Below are positions 49,605 to 58,900 of a stretch of 64,000 nucleotides of DNA, piece after piece. Source of the DNA: JAGOEY01 sp017997515 (GTDB lineage: Bacteria; Pseudomonadota; Gammaproteobacteria; Burkholderiales; Burkholderiaceae_C); assembly GCA_026314275.1 (NCBI GenBank), contig CP111109.1, positions 1,798,001 through 1,862,000 of the forward strand, given 5' to 3'. The notes under the pieces are model-generated. The model ran no database searches, was not told the origin of the DNA, and worked only from the letters and a program-made list of their open reading frames with translations. The first letter of the stretch is position 1; every line of letters starts with the position of its first letter. The translations under genes and the position numbers were made by a program.

Positions 49605-51869
49605 TCATTCACCCCCCACCCGCACCACAGGGATGCGTGTTGTGGCCTGGCCCCGCAGCGGAACCTCTACGCTCAGGCCCTGGTCGAGTGCGGCGCCCCA
49701 GGGCAGCGGCACACTCTCCAGCCTCAGCGTCAGACGGTGGCCGCCAGTGGCCACCATCGGAAATTCAAACCGGCCCGCGCTGTCGGTGGTGACGCGGTAG
49801 CGGCCATCCAAAAGCACCTCGACGTTCGGCACACCGTTCTCACCGGCCTGCTGGTCACCGTCGCGGTTTTCGTCAAAAAACACGGTGCCGCTGATGCTGC
49901 CGCCACCCGCCGCGCCGGGGTTGCGCAGGCCTGCGCTTTGCAGCGGGGTGCCGCTGCTGCCGTCCCAACGCAGGTACACATAGAACGACCTGTCGTTGCT
50001 GCGGTTGACCTGTGCAGTGGGCAGGCCGCCCACGGTGGTGGTATTGATGGTGGCCTGGTTCAGCCGCAGGCTGGCACCAGCGCGCCAGCCGTTGCCCAGC
50101 AGGGCTTCGGTGTTGACACTGCCCGACAGGCCCCGGCTGGTGGCCAGGTTGCCGCTGCGTGAGGTGTAGTTCAGGTTGCCACCGATATTCCAGTCGGCGT
50201 TGAACCAGTGGCGCAGCACCACCCCTGCGGTGGGGTAGGTCTGGGTGTCGGCGCTGCTGCGGTCGCGCGCCCAGCCCAGGGTGGTGGTGAGCTCGGGGCG
50301 CATGGTCTCGTATTTGCCGGTGATCCAGTCCTGCTCCCACTCGACTTGCTCGCCAGTGGCGGCCACGTCATTGACCACCAACGCCTGGTTGCGCCGCATG
50401 GTGATGCGGAAACGGGTGGGGGCCCAGTCGTTGAAGCGGGTCTGGTAGAAGCTGCTGGCATACACGGTACGCATGCCAGCGTCATTGCCTCCTGCCTGGG
50501 TGGCAGCCTGGTAACGCAGCTGGGTCAGGTTGGCGCTGATGCCGAAGCTGCTGTGACGGTCTATGCGGTACTGGGCGTTACCGTGCACGCCGGTCTGGCG
50601 TGAGCTGTAGCGGCCCGGGTCGCGGTTGGGGTTGTATTGCTCGTAGTCAAGACCGCCGCCCCAGCTCAAGCGGCTGGTGCTGCGGTCAACGCGCCAATAA
50701 ACGCCCCGGTTGTCCGAGGCCAGCAAGTTGTCGCCAAACCGCAGGTTGGGCTGGGTGTTGTACAGGCCTGCTTCGTGCCGGTAGCCCGCCAGGTTTGCGC
50801 CTGCTTCCAGAAAAAAACCATGGGCGTTGCTGTTGCGCCCGGCCATGGTGGCGGGGGTGTGGCTTTGCACCAAGGTCAGCCGGGCGCGTTGGTCACCGTC
50901 GGCAAACAGCCCATACCCATAACCCAGGGCCGCAGCAACACTGGTGGCGTTTTCGGCACGGTTGTACCAGTAAGGCAGGCTGCGCTGGTCGTCTATGCCG
51001 CTGGCTTGGTTGATCTGGAGGCCGGCAAACAACTTGTCGTTGAAGCGGTGGCTGTAGCCCAGCCAAGCCAGCGTGCCGCTGGTGCGCTCATAGCCAGAAA
51101 AAGGACTTCCCGTGAGATCACCGCGTTCACCCACCCCGGCGCTGAGGTCGAAGTTGCGGTCAAACACGCGGGTGCCAATGCCACGCACAGTGCTGCTGCC
51201 CAGAGTCAGGCGGTAGTGGCGACGCAAGGCGTCGGTGACTTCGCTGTACATGTCCCCCGCCGTGGTGTCGGCAAATGTGTGGGGAGTGATGGGAAAGCCG
51301 AGGTTGCGCAGTGTGATGCGCCCGCTGGAGCGCTGGCTGGCTTGTCCCAAGGGGCCGAAATTGAGGTAATTGTCGCCATTGCGGGCGCGGGCGTCGGCCT
51401 GCACGGTGAATTCGCCGTAGTTCAGGGTTTCCAGGCGGTATTCGGCACGCATGCCCCATTCGTTGGCGCTGCGCTGGCCATAACCGGTGTTGTCACTTTG
51501 CGAAAAACCATACCGACCTTCAATGGCGTAGCTGCGCAGGCCCAGTGTGCTGGCGTCGGGCGGCGCGTCGTCATCCATTGCTTGGGGCGGCAGGGTGCTC
51601 GGATCCATCACCTTATCTTCATAGGCCCGAGGTTTGCCCTCGATCAGTTTCAATAACCGGGCCTGCTCTGCCTCGAACCGATCCAAAGGCTGAATTTGGG
51701 CAACCGATATGCCCCCATTGCTACCAGCAGCCAACGCAATTGACCCCAGGAAAGTAGCGCAGAGACCGCATGTGATGCGCCTTAGGCACACCGCAAAAGC
51801 TGGCTTTCTGCCGTTACTTACATGTGTATGTTGATGAAGTATGGAAGAAGATGGGTTGACGCAGGCCAT
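49605..51869 (-). CDS. Outer-membrane beta-barrel protein with C-terminal SdrD_B/carboxypeptidase-regulatory-like domain
   Basis: 754 residues. The start is an ATG at 51869 with an unusually long pre-signal (about 28 residues) before a hydrophobic segment (CGLCATFLGSIALAAGS), so the true start may be later. Residues about 110-620 show alternating strands with many Tyr/Trp/Arg turns (ANEWGMRAEYRLETLNYGEF, NRGVYWRVDRSTSRLSWGGGLDYE, NADWNIGGNLNYTSRSG), a barrel pattern. Residues about 650-754 form an Ig-like domain: GSISGTVFFDENRDGDQQAGENGVPNVEVLLDG and TDSAGRFEFPMV. It may serve as the secretion channel of the locus, but it is not a recognisable PapC usher. Confidence 0.75.
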   Translation of the reverse strand: MACVNPSSSILHQHTHVSNGRKPAFAVCLRRITCGLCATFLGSIALAAGSNGGISVAQIQPLDRFEAEQARLLKLIEGKPRAYEDKVMDPSTLPPQAMDDDAPPDASTLGLRSYAIEGRYGFSQSDNTGYGQRSANEWGMRAEYRLETLNYGEFTVQADARARNGDNYLNFGPLGQASQRSSGRITLRNLGFPITPHTFADTTAGDMYSEVTDALRRHYRLTLGSSTVRGIGTRVFDRNFDLSAGVGERGDLTGSPFSGYERTSGTLAWLGYSHRFNDKLFAGLQINQASGIDDQRSLPYWYNRAENATSVAAALGYGYGLFADGDQRARLTLVQSHTPATMAGRNSNAHGFFLEAGANLAGYRHEAGLYNTQPNLRFGDNLLASDNRGVYWRVDRSTSRLSWGGGLDYEQYNPNRDPGRYSSRQTGVHGNAQYRIDRHSSFGISANLTQLRYQAATQAGGNDAGMRTVYASSFYQTRFNDWAPTRFRITMRRNQALVVNDVAATGEQVEWEQDWITGKYETMRPELTTTLGWARDRSSADTQTYPTAGVVLRHWFNADWNIGGNLNYTSRSGNLATSRGLSGSVNTEALLGNGWRAGASLRLNQATINTTTVGGLPTAQVNRSNDRSFYVYLRWDGSSGTPLQSAGLRNPGAAGGGSISGTVFFDENRDGDQQAGENGVPNVEVLLDGRYRVTTDSAGRFEFPMVATGGHRLTLRLESVPLPWGAALDQGLSVEVPLRGQATTRIPVVRVGGE

Positions 51870-51901
51870 TTGCGGATCATTATTGCTATCAAAGTAACGG
51901 A

Positions 51902-52963
51902 TTAATTACACGTACAAACCCAAGTCTTGGAATTTGAGGGATAAGTCACACATTCACAAAAAAACAAGGAAAACGCCAAAAACGAACGCCTGTACGTGTC
52001 GCATCCCGGACGATCATAAGGACGCTTATGAAACAGGCTTGGCTGAGAATCGTACCAGCCCTTCATAGCCTGCATTGGGGTTTTGCTTTGCAAAGCCGAC
52101 TGGGGTAACTGGTGGTTGTACAGCGCCACATAGCGCAGCAAGGTCTCCTCCAGATCCAGTGCACTATTGAAGCGGTTGGTCTTTAGCACATCGCTGATTC
52201 GGCCATTGAAGCGCTCAACCATGCCGTTGGTCTTGGGCGTTCTCGGTCTGGTCAGGCGGTGCTCAATGCCCAACTCCTGGCACAGCTGGTCAAACTCGTG
52301 ATTGCCACTGGGTGCACGCTCACGGCTGGCAAACAGCCGGTCTGTGAACTCCTTGCCGTTGTCCGTCAATAACTTGACGATCTTGAGCGGGCACGCCTTG
52401 TGCAACGCTTTCAAGAAACTGCCCGCACTGGCAGCTGTCTTGTCCTTCTTGATCGCCACAAACACCCAGCGCGTGGCCCGGTCAATGGCCACGAACAGGT
52501 AGCGCCGCTTGGTCTCATCCTGCATCTGGGGCAGGTATTTGACATCCATGTGCAAGTAGCCCGGCTCATAGCTCTTGAAGGCCTTGTGAGGCTCCTGGGG
52601 TGTTGCAGGCTTGAGGGCATGGAGGTTGCCCACACCATGCCTGCGCAAACACCGGTCCAGCCCTGAGCGAGAGACATCGGGGCAAAGGAACTCACGGGTC
52701 ACGGCCAGCAAGTCATCCAGTGGCAGTAACAGGGTGCGTCGCAGATGTACCACGATGGTTTCTTGTGCAGAAGTCAGTGTGGTTTGCAGACGGTGTGCGG
52801 TGTGCGAGCGATCCTGCACCGATTGGCGTGACTTCCATTTGTAGATGGTGGCTTCGCTTACGCCAAAGCGGCAGGCCAAGGCTTTGGCGCTCTCAGTGCT
52901 GGCGGCAATCTCGGCGCGGATGGCAGGGGTCGTTCGGGCTCTCTTGTGCAGGGCGATCATCAT
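51902..52963 (-). CDS. IS481-family transposase (reads through the element end)
   Basis: 353-residue DDE transposase. The N-terminal HTH reads AKALACRFGVSEATIYKWKSR, and the rve core has Asp in HMDVKYLPQ, Asp in LLTDNGKEF and Glu in TPKTNGMVERFNG, so the triad is intact. It ends in the family's usual DRPGCDT at the element terminus, but no stop is present there and translation continues about 30 residues into flanking DNA to 51902. Probably still functional. Confidence 0.95.
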   Translation of the reverse strand: MMIALHKRARTTPAIRAEIAASTESAKALACRFGVSEATIYKWKSRQSVQDRSHTAHRLQTTLTSAQETIVVHLRRTLLLPLDDLLAVTREFLCPDVSRSGLDRCLRRHGVGNLHALKPATPQEPHKAFKSYEPGYLHMDVKYLPQMQDETKRRYLFVAIDRATRWVFVAIKKDKTAASAGSFLKALHKACPLKIVKLLTDNGKEFTDRLFASRERAPSGNHEFDQLCQELGIEHRLTRPRTPKTNGMVERFNGRISDVLKTNRFNSALDLEETLLRYVALYNHQLPQSALQSKTPMQAMKGWYDSQPSLFHKRPYDRPGCDTYRRSFLAFSLFFCECVTYPSNSKTWVCTCN

Positions 52964-53073
52964 GACGGTGTAGCTCCTTCGGCTTGAAGTTGCTCAATCA
53001 GCACGCGCATTACATCGCGGGCCATGAACAGGGGGTAGCGCTTGGAGTCTATACAATCGTCCGGGATGCGACA
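51997..53073 (-). mobile_element. IS481-family insertion sequence
   Basis: 1,077 bp bounded by an 18-bp perfect terminal inverted repeat: TGTCGCATCCCGGACGAT at 51997-52014 and its complement at 53056-53073. The flanks carry a 6-bp direct repeat TGTACG at 51991-51996 and 53074-53079, a target-site duplication. One transposase gene on the minus strand. It lies between glnE and the surface-fibre locus, in a non-coding gap. Intact duplication indicates recent insertion. Confidence 0.95.
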
Positions 53074-53099
53074 TGTACGTTGAAGTGTCCCAAGATAAC

Positions 53100-55871
53100 T
53101 TATCTGGATTCACCCCCCAAAAACGGTATTCCACAGCGCCAGCACCGCATCCCGTTCGGCCTGCAGTTCGGGGGGGTGACCTGCGTGGGGGCTTCGTTCA
53201 GGCGGGCCGTGTGCTGCACGCGGCGCAGTTCGCGGTAGGCGTTGGCGGCGGCCTGGCCCACACCGGCGGGCAGCAGGCCCGCAGTTTCGGCGCGTTGCAG
53301 CAAGGCGATGTTGCCCACGTTGTCGCGCAACTCGGGGTGGTGCTCGGACTGCGACAGCACCAGGTACTGCACCGCAAACTCGGCGTCCACCATGCCGCCG
53401 GTGCTGTGTTTCACGTCAAAGCGGTCACCCTTGGTGGGGTGGGCGGCACGCACGCGGTCACGCATGCTGACGATCTCGGTGCGCAACGCGGCAGCGTCAC
53501 GCGGTGCGGTGATGACGGCCTCGCGCACCTTGTCGAAGCGTTGGCGTAATGCCTCGCTGCCCAGCACAAACCGGGCGCGGGTCATGGCCTGGTGTTCCCA
53601 GGTCCAGGCGGTGTTGGAGCCGCGCTGTTGCTGGTAGTTGGCGTAGGCGTCAAACGTGGTGATCAGCAGGCCCGAGTTGCCGTTGGGCCGCAGCGCGGTG
53701 TCGATCTCGAACAAGTCCCCTTCGCCCGTCTTCACCGTGAGCCAGTTGATGAGTTTGCGCACCAGCGCGGTGTAGGCCTCGGCGGCATCGTCGTCGGTGT
53801 TGTCGTCGCCTTTTTCATAGACAAAAACAATGTCGAGGTCACTGCCGTAGCCCAGCTCTTTGCCACCCAGCTTGCCGTAGCCGATGACGGCAAATTGCGG
53901 CACAAAGGCGGGGTCGGTGTTGTGGCGTTTCTTGAGGCGCTGCCAGCACCAGCGGGCGGTGATACGCAGCACGGCCTCGGCCAGCGCACTCAGGTCGTCG
54001 GCCACCTGCTCCACCGTGATGCGGCCTTCCACGTCGCGCGACAGGGTGCGGAACACCTCGGCGTGGTGCGCGCGGCGCAGCAGGTTGAGCAGGGTTTCGT
54101 CGTCGTCCTCGCCGGTGATCCGCACGGACTTGAGGCGGCTCTCCAGCTCGGCCTCGAAATCTGCGGGCACAAAACGCTCGGACAACATCGTGTCGTTGGC
54201 CAGCTCGTCGATGACACCAGGGTGCTGCATCAGGTAACGCGCAGGCCATTTGGCCGCACCCATGATGTGCAGCAGCCGCTCATGCACCGCAGGGCGCTCC
54301 AGCAGCAGCGCCAGGTAACTCTCGCGGCGCAGCAGGGGCTCCATCCAGTCGGTCATTTGCACGGCCGAGGCTTCACTCACACGGCCCTGTTCGATCCAGG
54401 TGCCGGTGCGCTGCACCAGCCGCACCAGCCGGGCGCGTACGTCGTCCCGCAGCGCCTGCACCCGCGGGTGTTCGCGCCACTGGGCCACACGGGCGCTGAA
54501 CAAGGCGGGCAGCTCTGGCAGCAGCGTGTCCAGCTCGCGCGGCGCAGGTGCGGCACCTTTGAGGCCGCCACAGCTGCCTTTGGTGCATTGCTTCTTGTCG
54601 TTGCCACCCAGCAGGGTGTCGAACTCTTGCGCCACCAGTTCGCGGTGGGCGTCCAGGTCGTGCAGGAACGGGCACAGGCCGCTGTAGCCCATGGTCAGCG
54701 CGATCCATTGCAGGTCATCGTCGCGGGTGGGCAACACGTGGGTCTGCTGGTCGTCCAGGTACTGGATGCGGTGTTCCACCCGGCGCAAAAATTCGTAGGC
54801 CCGGCCTAGCGCATCGGCCGTGTCCTGGCCCATCAGCCCGGCATGGGCCACACGCTGCAGTGCGGCCATGGTGGGGCGGGTGCGCAGCTCGGGGAACTGG
54901 CCGCCGCGCACCACCTGCAGCAGTTGCACGGTGAACTCGATCTCGCGGATGCCACCGCGTGACAGCTTCACATCGTTGGCCCGGCCCGGGTGGCCCGCGC
55001 TGCGTTTGGTGGCGTGGTCGCGGATCTGCTGGTGCAGCACGCGCAGCGCATCGAACACGCTGTAGTCCAGGTAACGCCTGAACACAAACGGCAGCACCAC
55101 ACCACGCAGTTCGTGGGCCGAGCTGTTGTCGATACATTGCCGGGGGGCCACCACCCGGCTTTTGAGCCAGGCAAAACGCTCCCATTCGCGGCCTTGCACC
55201 TGCAGGTACTCCTCCAACGCGGCCAGCGACACAGCAGGCGGGCCGGAGTTGCCGTTGGGGCGCAGCGCGAGATCCATACGGAACACAAAACCGTGTTCGG
55301 TGGTGTCGCCGATCAGGGTGTAGATGGCCTTGACCATCTTGCCGAAATATTCGTGGTTCGAGATGCGGCCACGGCCGTCTGGGGTGCCTGCGGTTTCGCC
55401 GTCCTGGTCGTAGATGTAAATCAGGTCGATGTCGCTCGACACGTTGAGTTCACGGGCACCGAACTTGCCCATACCGATGATCCACAGCTGGGCACGCTGG
55501 CCGTTGGGGCCGAGCGGGGCACCATGGACGGCGTCCAGGGTGGCCTGCGCGTGGGTGCTGGCGGCGTCCAGCGCCAGTTCGGCGAGTTCGGTGACGGCAC
55601 GGGTCACGTCCGACAGGGGGGCTTGCAGGTCGCAGTCGATGTGCACCAGCCGTTCCATGACCAGTTGCCGCAGGATCCGCAGGCAGACACCCAGTTCACT
55701 GCCCCGTGCCTGCAGCTGCGACAGGGTCACGTCCATGGTGGCGCGTGTGGGCGCACCAGGGGCCAGCAAAGGCAGGTCGTCGGCATAACGGCGTTGCAGC
55801 CGCTGGACAAAACGGGAATAGGTGGAGAGCGCCGGCACGGGGGCCGGGGTGGGGGTCAGCGTGGCATCCAC
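53100..55871 (-). CDS. glnE: Glutamine-synthetase adenylyltransferase/deadenylase, C-terminus frameshifted
   Basis: Bifunctional controller of glutamine synthetase, about 920 residues. The N-terminal deadenylase domain has GMGKFGARELNVSSDIDLIYIY, and the C-terminal adenylyltransferase domain GYGKLGGKELGYGSDLDIVFVY. Both pairs of metal-binding Asp are intact. The start is probably the GTG at 55871 with GAGAGGG upstream. Near the 3' end a run of seven G at 53170-53176 (C on the coding strand) puts the frame out: the other frame gives the normal ending ELQAERDAVLALWNTVF and a stop at 53110, while the present frame ends in an unrelated 20-residue tail. Confidence 0.93.
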   Translation of the reverse strand: MDATLTPTPAPVPALSTYSRFVQRLQRRYADDLPLLAPGAPTRATMDVTLSQLQARGSELGVCLRILRQLVMERLVHIDCDLQAPLSDVTRAVTELAELALDAASTHAQATLDAVHGAPLGPNGQRAQLWIIGMGKFGARELNVSSDIDLIYIYDQDGETAGTPDGRGRISNHEYFGKMVKAIYTLIGDTTEHGFVFRMDLALRPNGNSGPPAVSLAALEEYLQVQGREWERFAWLKSRVVAPRQCIDNSSAHELRGVVLPFVFRRYLDYSVFDALRVLHQQIRDHATKRSAGHPGRANDVKLSRGGIREIEFTVQLLQVVRGGQFPELRTRPTMAALQRVAHAGLMGQDTADALGRAYEFLRRVEHRIQYLDDQQTHVLPTRDDDLQWIALTMGYSGLCPFLHDLDAHRELVAQEFDTLLGGNDKKQCTKGSCGGLKGAAPAPRELDTLLPELPALFSARVAQWREHPRVQALRDDVRARLVRLVQRTGTWIEQGRVSEASAVQMTDWMEPLLRRESYLALLLERPAVHERLLHIMGAAKWPARYLMQHPGVIDELANDTMLSERFVPADFEAELESRLKSVRITGEDDDETLLNLLRRAHHAEVFRTLSRDVEGRITVEQVADDLSALAEAVLRITARWCWQRLKKRHNTDPAFVPQFAVIGYGKLGGKELGYGSDLDIVFVYEKGDDNTDDDAAEAYTALVRKLINWLTVKTGEGDLFEIDTALRPNGNSGLLITTFDAYANYQQQRGSNTAWTWEHQAMTRARFVLGSEALRQRFDKVREAVITAPRDAAALRTEIVSMRDRVRAAHPTKGDRFDVKHSTGGMVDAEFAVQYLVLSQSEHHPELRDNVGNIALLQRAETAGLLPAGVGQAAANAYRELRRVQHTARLNEAPTQVTPPNCRPNGMRCWRCGIPFLGGESR

Positions 55872-55967
55872 GGTGACGCCCTCTCGACGATGAACACGGC
55901 CACACACGGGGTGCGGGAACCTCTGGGAGCACTGCAGATCATAATTCCTGCCACCTTCAAGTCCGAC

Positions 55968-58900
55968 ATGAACGATTCCACCCCGACTCCCTCGCGCCTG
56001 CTGCGTTTGTACGCGGCTTTGGCGCAGTGGATTTTCTGGGTGGTGTTGGCCGTCTCCCTGCTGCTTCTGGCAGGCTGGGGGGCTTTACACGGCTGGATTG
56101 TGCCGCGTATTGGCGAGTTTCGCCCACAGCTCGAAAGGCAGGCCAGCAAGGCCTTAGGGGTTCCTGTGCACATCGGGGACATTTCGGCCCGTTCCGAGGG
56201 GGTGGTGCCCTCGTTCACGTTGCACGATGTATCCGTCAGTGGCCCCGACGGGCGTGAGGCTGTGCACCTGTCCCGCGTGGACGCCACACTGTCACCCGCG
56301 TCGCTCTGGCGCAGGGGGTTTGAGCAGATCACCATCCACCAACCCCGGCTGGACGTGCGGCGCAGCGCCGAGGGGCGCATTTTTGTGGCAGGCCTGGACT
56401 TGTCGCAGGACGATGCAGGCGGTGGCGGGCAGGCGGCCGACTGGTTGTTCTCGCAGAAAGAAATCGCCGTGCGCGGTGGTGAAATCATGTGGACCGACGC
56501 GTTGCGGTCTGCACCCCTGCTGGCCTTACACGACGTGGATGTGGTGCTGCGCAACAGCCCGCGCCGCCATGCCGTGCGGTTGGACGCCACACCCCCGGAC
56601 GACTGGGGTGCCCGTTTCAGTGTGGTGGGCCAGTTCCGCCAGCCTTTGCTGGTGCGCCGCAGCGGCTTGTGGCAAGAGTGGGCGGGGCAGGTGTATGCCG
56701 ATTTCCCGCGTGTGGATGTGTCGCAGTTGCGCCGCCACTTCCGCCCGGGGGATCTCGGCACCGAACTGGCCCAGGGCAAAGGTGCCCTGCGCTGGTGGGC
56801 CGACGTGCGTGGGGGGGCGCTGGACGGTGCCGTTGCCGATGTGTCACTCACCGATGTGAATGCCACGCTGGGGCGCGGTTTGCCGCCCCTGGCGCTGCAG
56901 TCGGTGCAAGGCAGGTTTACCGGGCGGCGTTTGGCCAGCGGGTTTTCTTTTGCCAGCAAAGGCCTGCAGTTCCAGACCGCAGACGGCTTGCAGTGGCCCG
57001 GCGGTAATGTGGCGGTGACCTACACCGGGCGTGAAGGCCGGGTTCCTGCCCACGGTGAGTTACACGCCGACCAGCTGGACCTTGCGGCGCTGCGCCACAT
57101 CGCGAACCGCCTGCCTTTGGGGGATGCCACCCATGCCGCCTTGAAGGCCTACCAGCCCAGCGGGCGGGTGGAGGTGTTGGACGCCTCATGGCAAGGCCTT
57201 CTGGAAATGCCCGAGAAATACCAGGCCCGTGGCCGCGTGGCGGGGCTGGCCATTGCCTCGCAGGCCGCCGCCGGGGCCCACGCGGTGGGTATTCCAGGCA
57301 TACGTGGTGCCAATGTGGATTTCGATCTGAACCAGCTGGGCGGGCGGGCGGCGGTGGACATCCAGCGCGGTGCGTTTGACCTGCCCGGTGTGTTCGACGA
57401 CCCGCTGTTGCCCTTCGACGAATTTGTGGCCGACACCCGCTGGCAGGTGGATGGGGACCGTATCGCGCTGCAGATGGAGAACGTCAAGTTTGCCAATGCC
57501 GATGCGCAGGGCAAGATGCGCCTGGGGTGGCACACCAGTGACCCGGCCCAGTCCGGCGCCCAGTCCCGCTTCCCGGGTGTGCTGGATCTGTCGGGCACGC
57601 TCAGCCGGGGCCAGGGCACCCGTGTCTACCGCTACCTGCCCCGCGTATTGGGGGCCGACGTGAATGCCTATGTGCGGGATGCCGTGCAGGCCGGGGCTAT
57701 CACCGGTGCCGAGTTTCGCGTCAAGGGTGACCTGCACGACCTGCCGTTCACCGACCCGAAACAAGGCGACTTCCACATCGCCGCACAGGTGAAAAATGCG
57801 GTGTACGCCTATGTGCCGCCGCGCCTCCAGCCTGCGGGTGCCCTGCCCTGGCCCGCACTCACCCAGCTGTCCGGGGATTTGATTTTTGACCGTGCCAGCA
57901 TGCGCATCAAAGCGGCCAATGCCCGCTTTGCGGGCATGCCAGACACCCGCATCCTGCAGGCCGACGCCGTGATTGACGACCTGAACCATGCGGTGGTGAA
58001 GGTGAGCGCCGACGTGCGTGGCCCGCTCACCGAAGCGCTGGGCCTGGTGGCCGGTTCACCGCTGGCGGAGATGAGTTCCCATGCACTGGATGTGGCCACG
58101 GCGACAGGTGCGGCGGACTACCGGATCAAGCTGGGTTTGCCGATCCATGCCATTGACAACTCCACCGTGGAAGGCCGGGTCACCCTGGCCGACAACGACA
58201 TACGTTTACGCCCGGACACCCCTCTTTTTGCACGCGCCAAGGGTGTTGTGGGGTTCACCGAAAAAGGCTTTTCACTCAACGCGGTGCAGGCGCGTTTGCT
58301 GGGCGGTGACGTGCGGCTGGACGGCGGGTTGCAGGCACCACCCGGCACGGCAGAGCGCAGCGGCGCGGCATTACCGCCCACCTTGCTGGTGCGTGCCCAG
58401 GGGGTGCTGAGCGCCGACGGCCTGCGCCAAGCGCGGGAGCTGGGTGTTGTGTCGCGCCTGGCAGAACATGCCTCCGGGTCAACACCCTACAGCGCCGTGC
58501 TGGGCATGCGGCGTGGTGTGCCCGAGCTGCAGCTCTCCAGCACCTTGCAGGGTCTGGCGCTGGACCTGCCTGCGCCCTTGCGCAAGCCGGCCGAAACGCT
58601 GCTGCCCTTGCAGTTTGACAATACCCTCACACCCGAGTCGCTGGCCAGCACCGGCCCGGCCCCCGGCCCGCTGCTGGACCGGGTGCGGGCCAGGCTGGGG
58701 ACGTTGGTGTCGGTGGACTACCTGCGGGATGTGTCAGGCGCATCTGCGCGGGTGCAGCGTGGTGCCATCACCGTGGGAGACACAGAGCCCGCCATCTTGC
58801 CCACAACGGGTGTGACGGCCCAGGTGCAGCTTCCGGCGCTGGACATCGATGCCTGGCACAGCGTGCTGGGCCAGGCCGCCGAGCCATCACCCCAGGTGTC

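Noticed and set aside
54990..55967. 326-codon in-frame extension upstream of the yhdP start
   Set aside because: It is exactly antisense to the 5' part of glnE and has no protein-like pattern; the ATG at 55968 starts a normal YhdP N-terminus with a TM helix.
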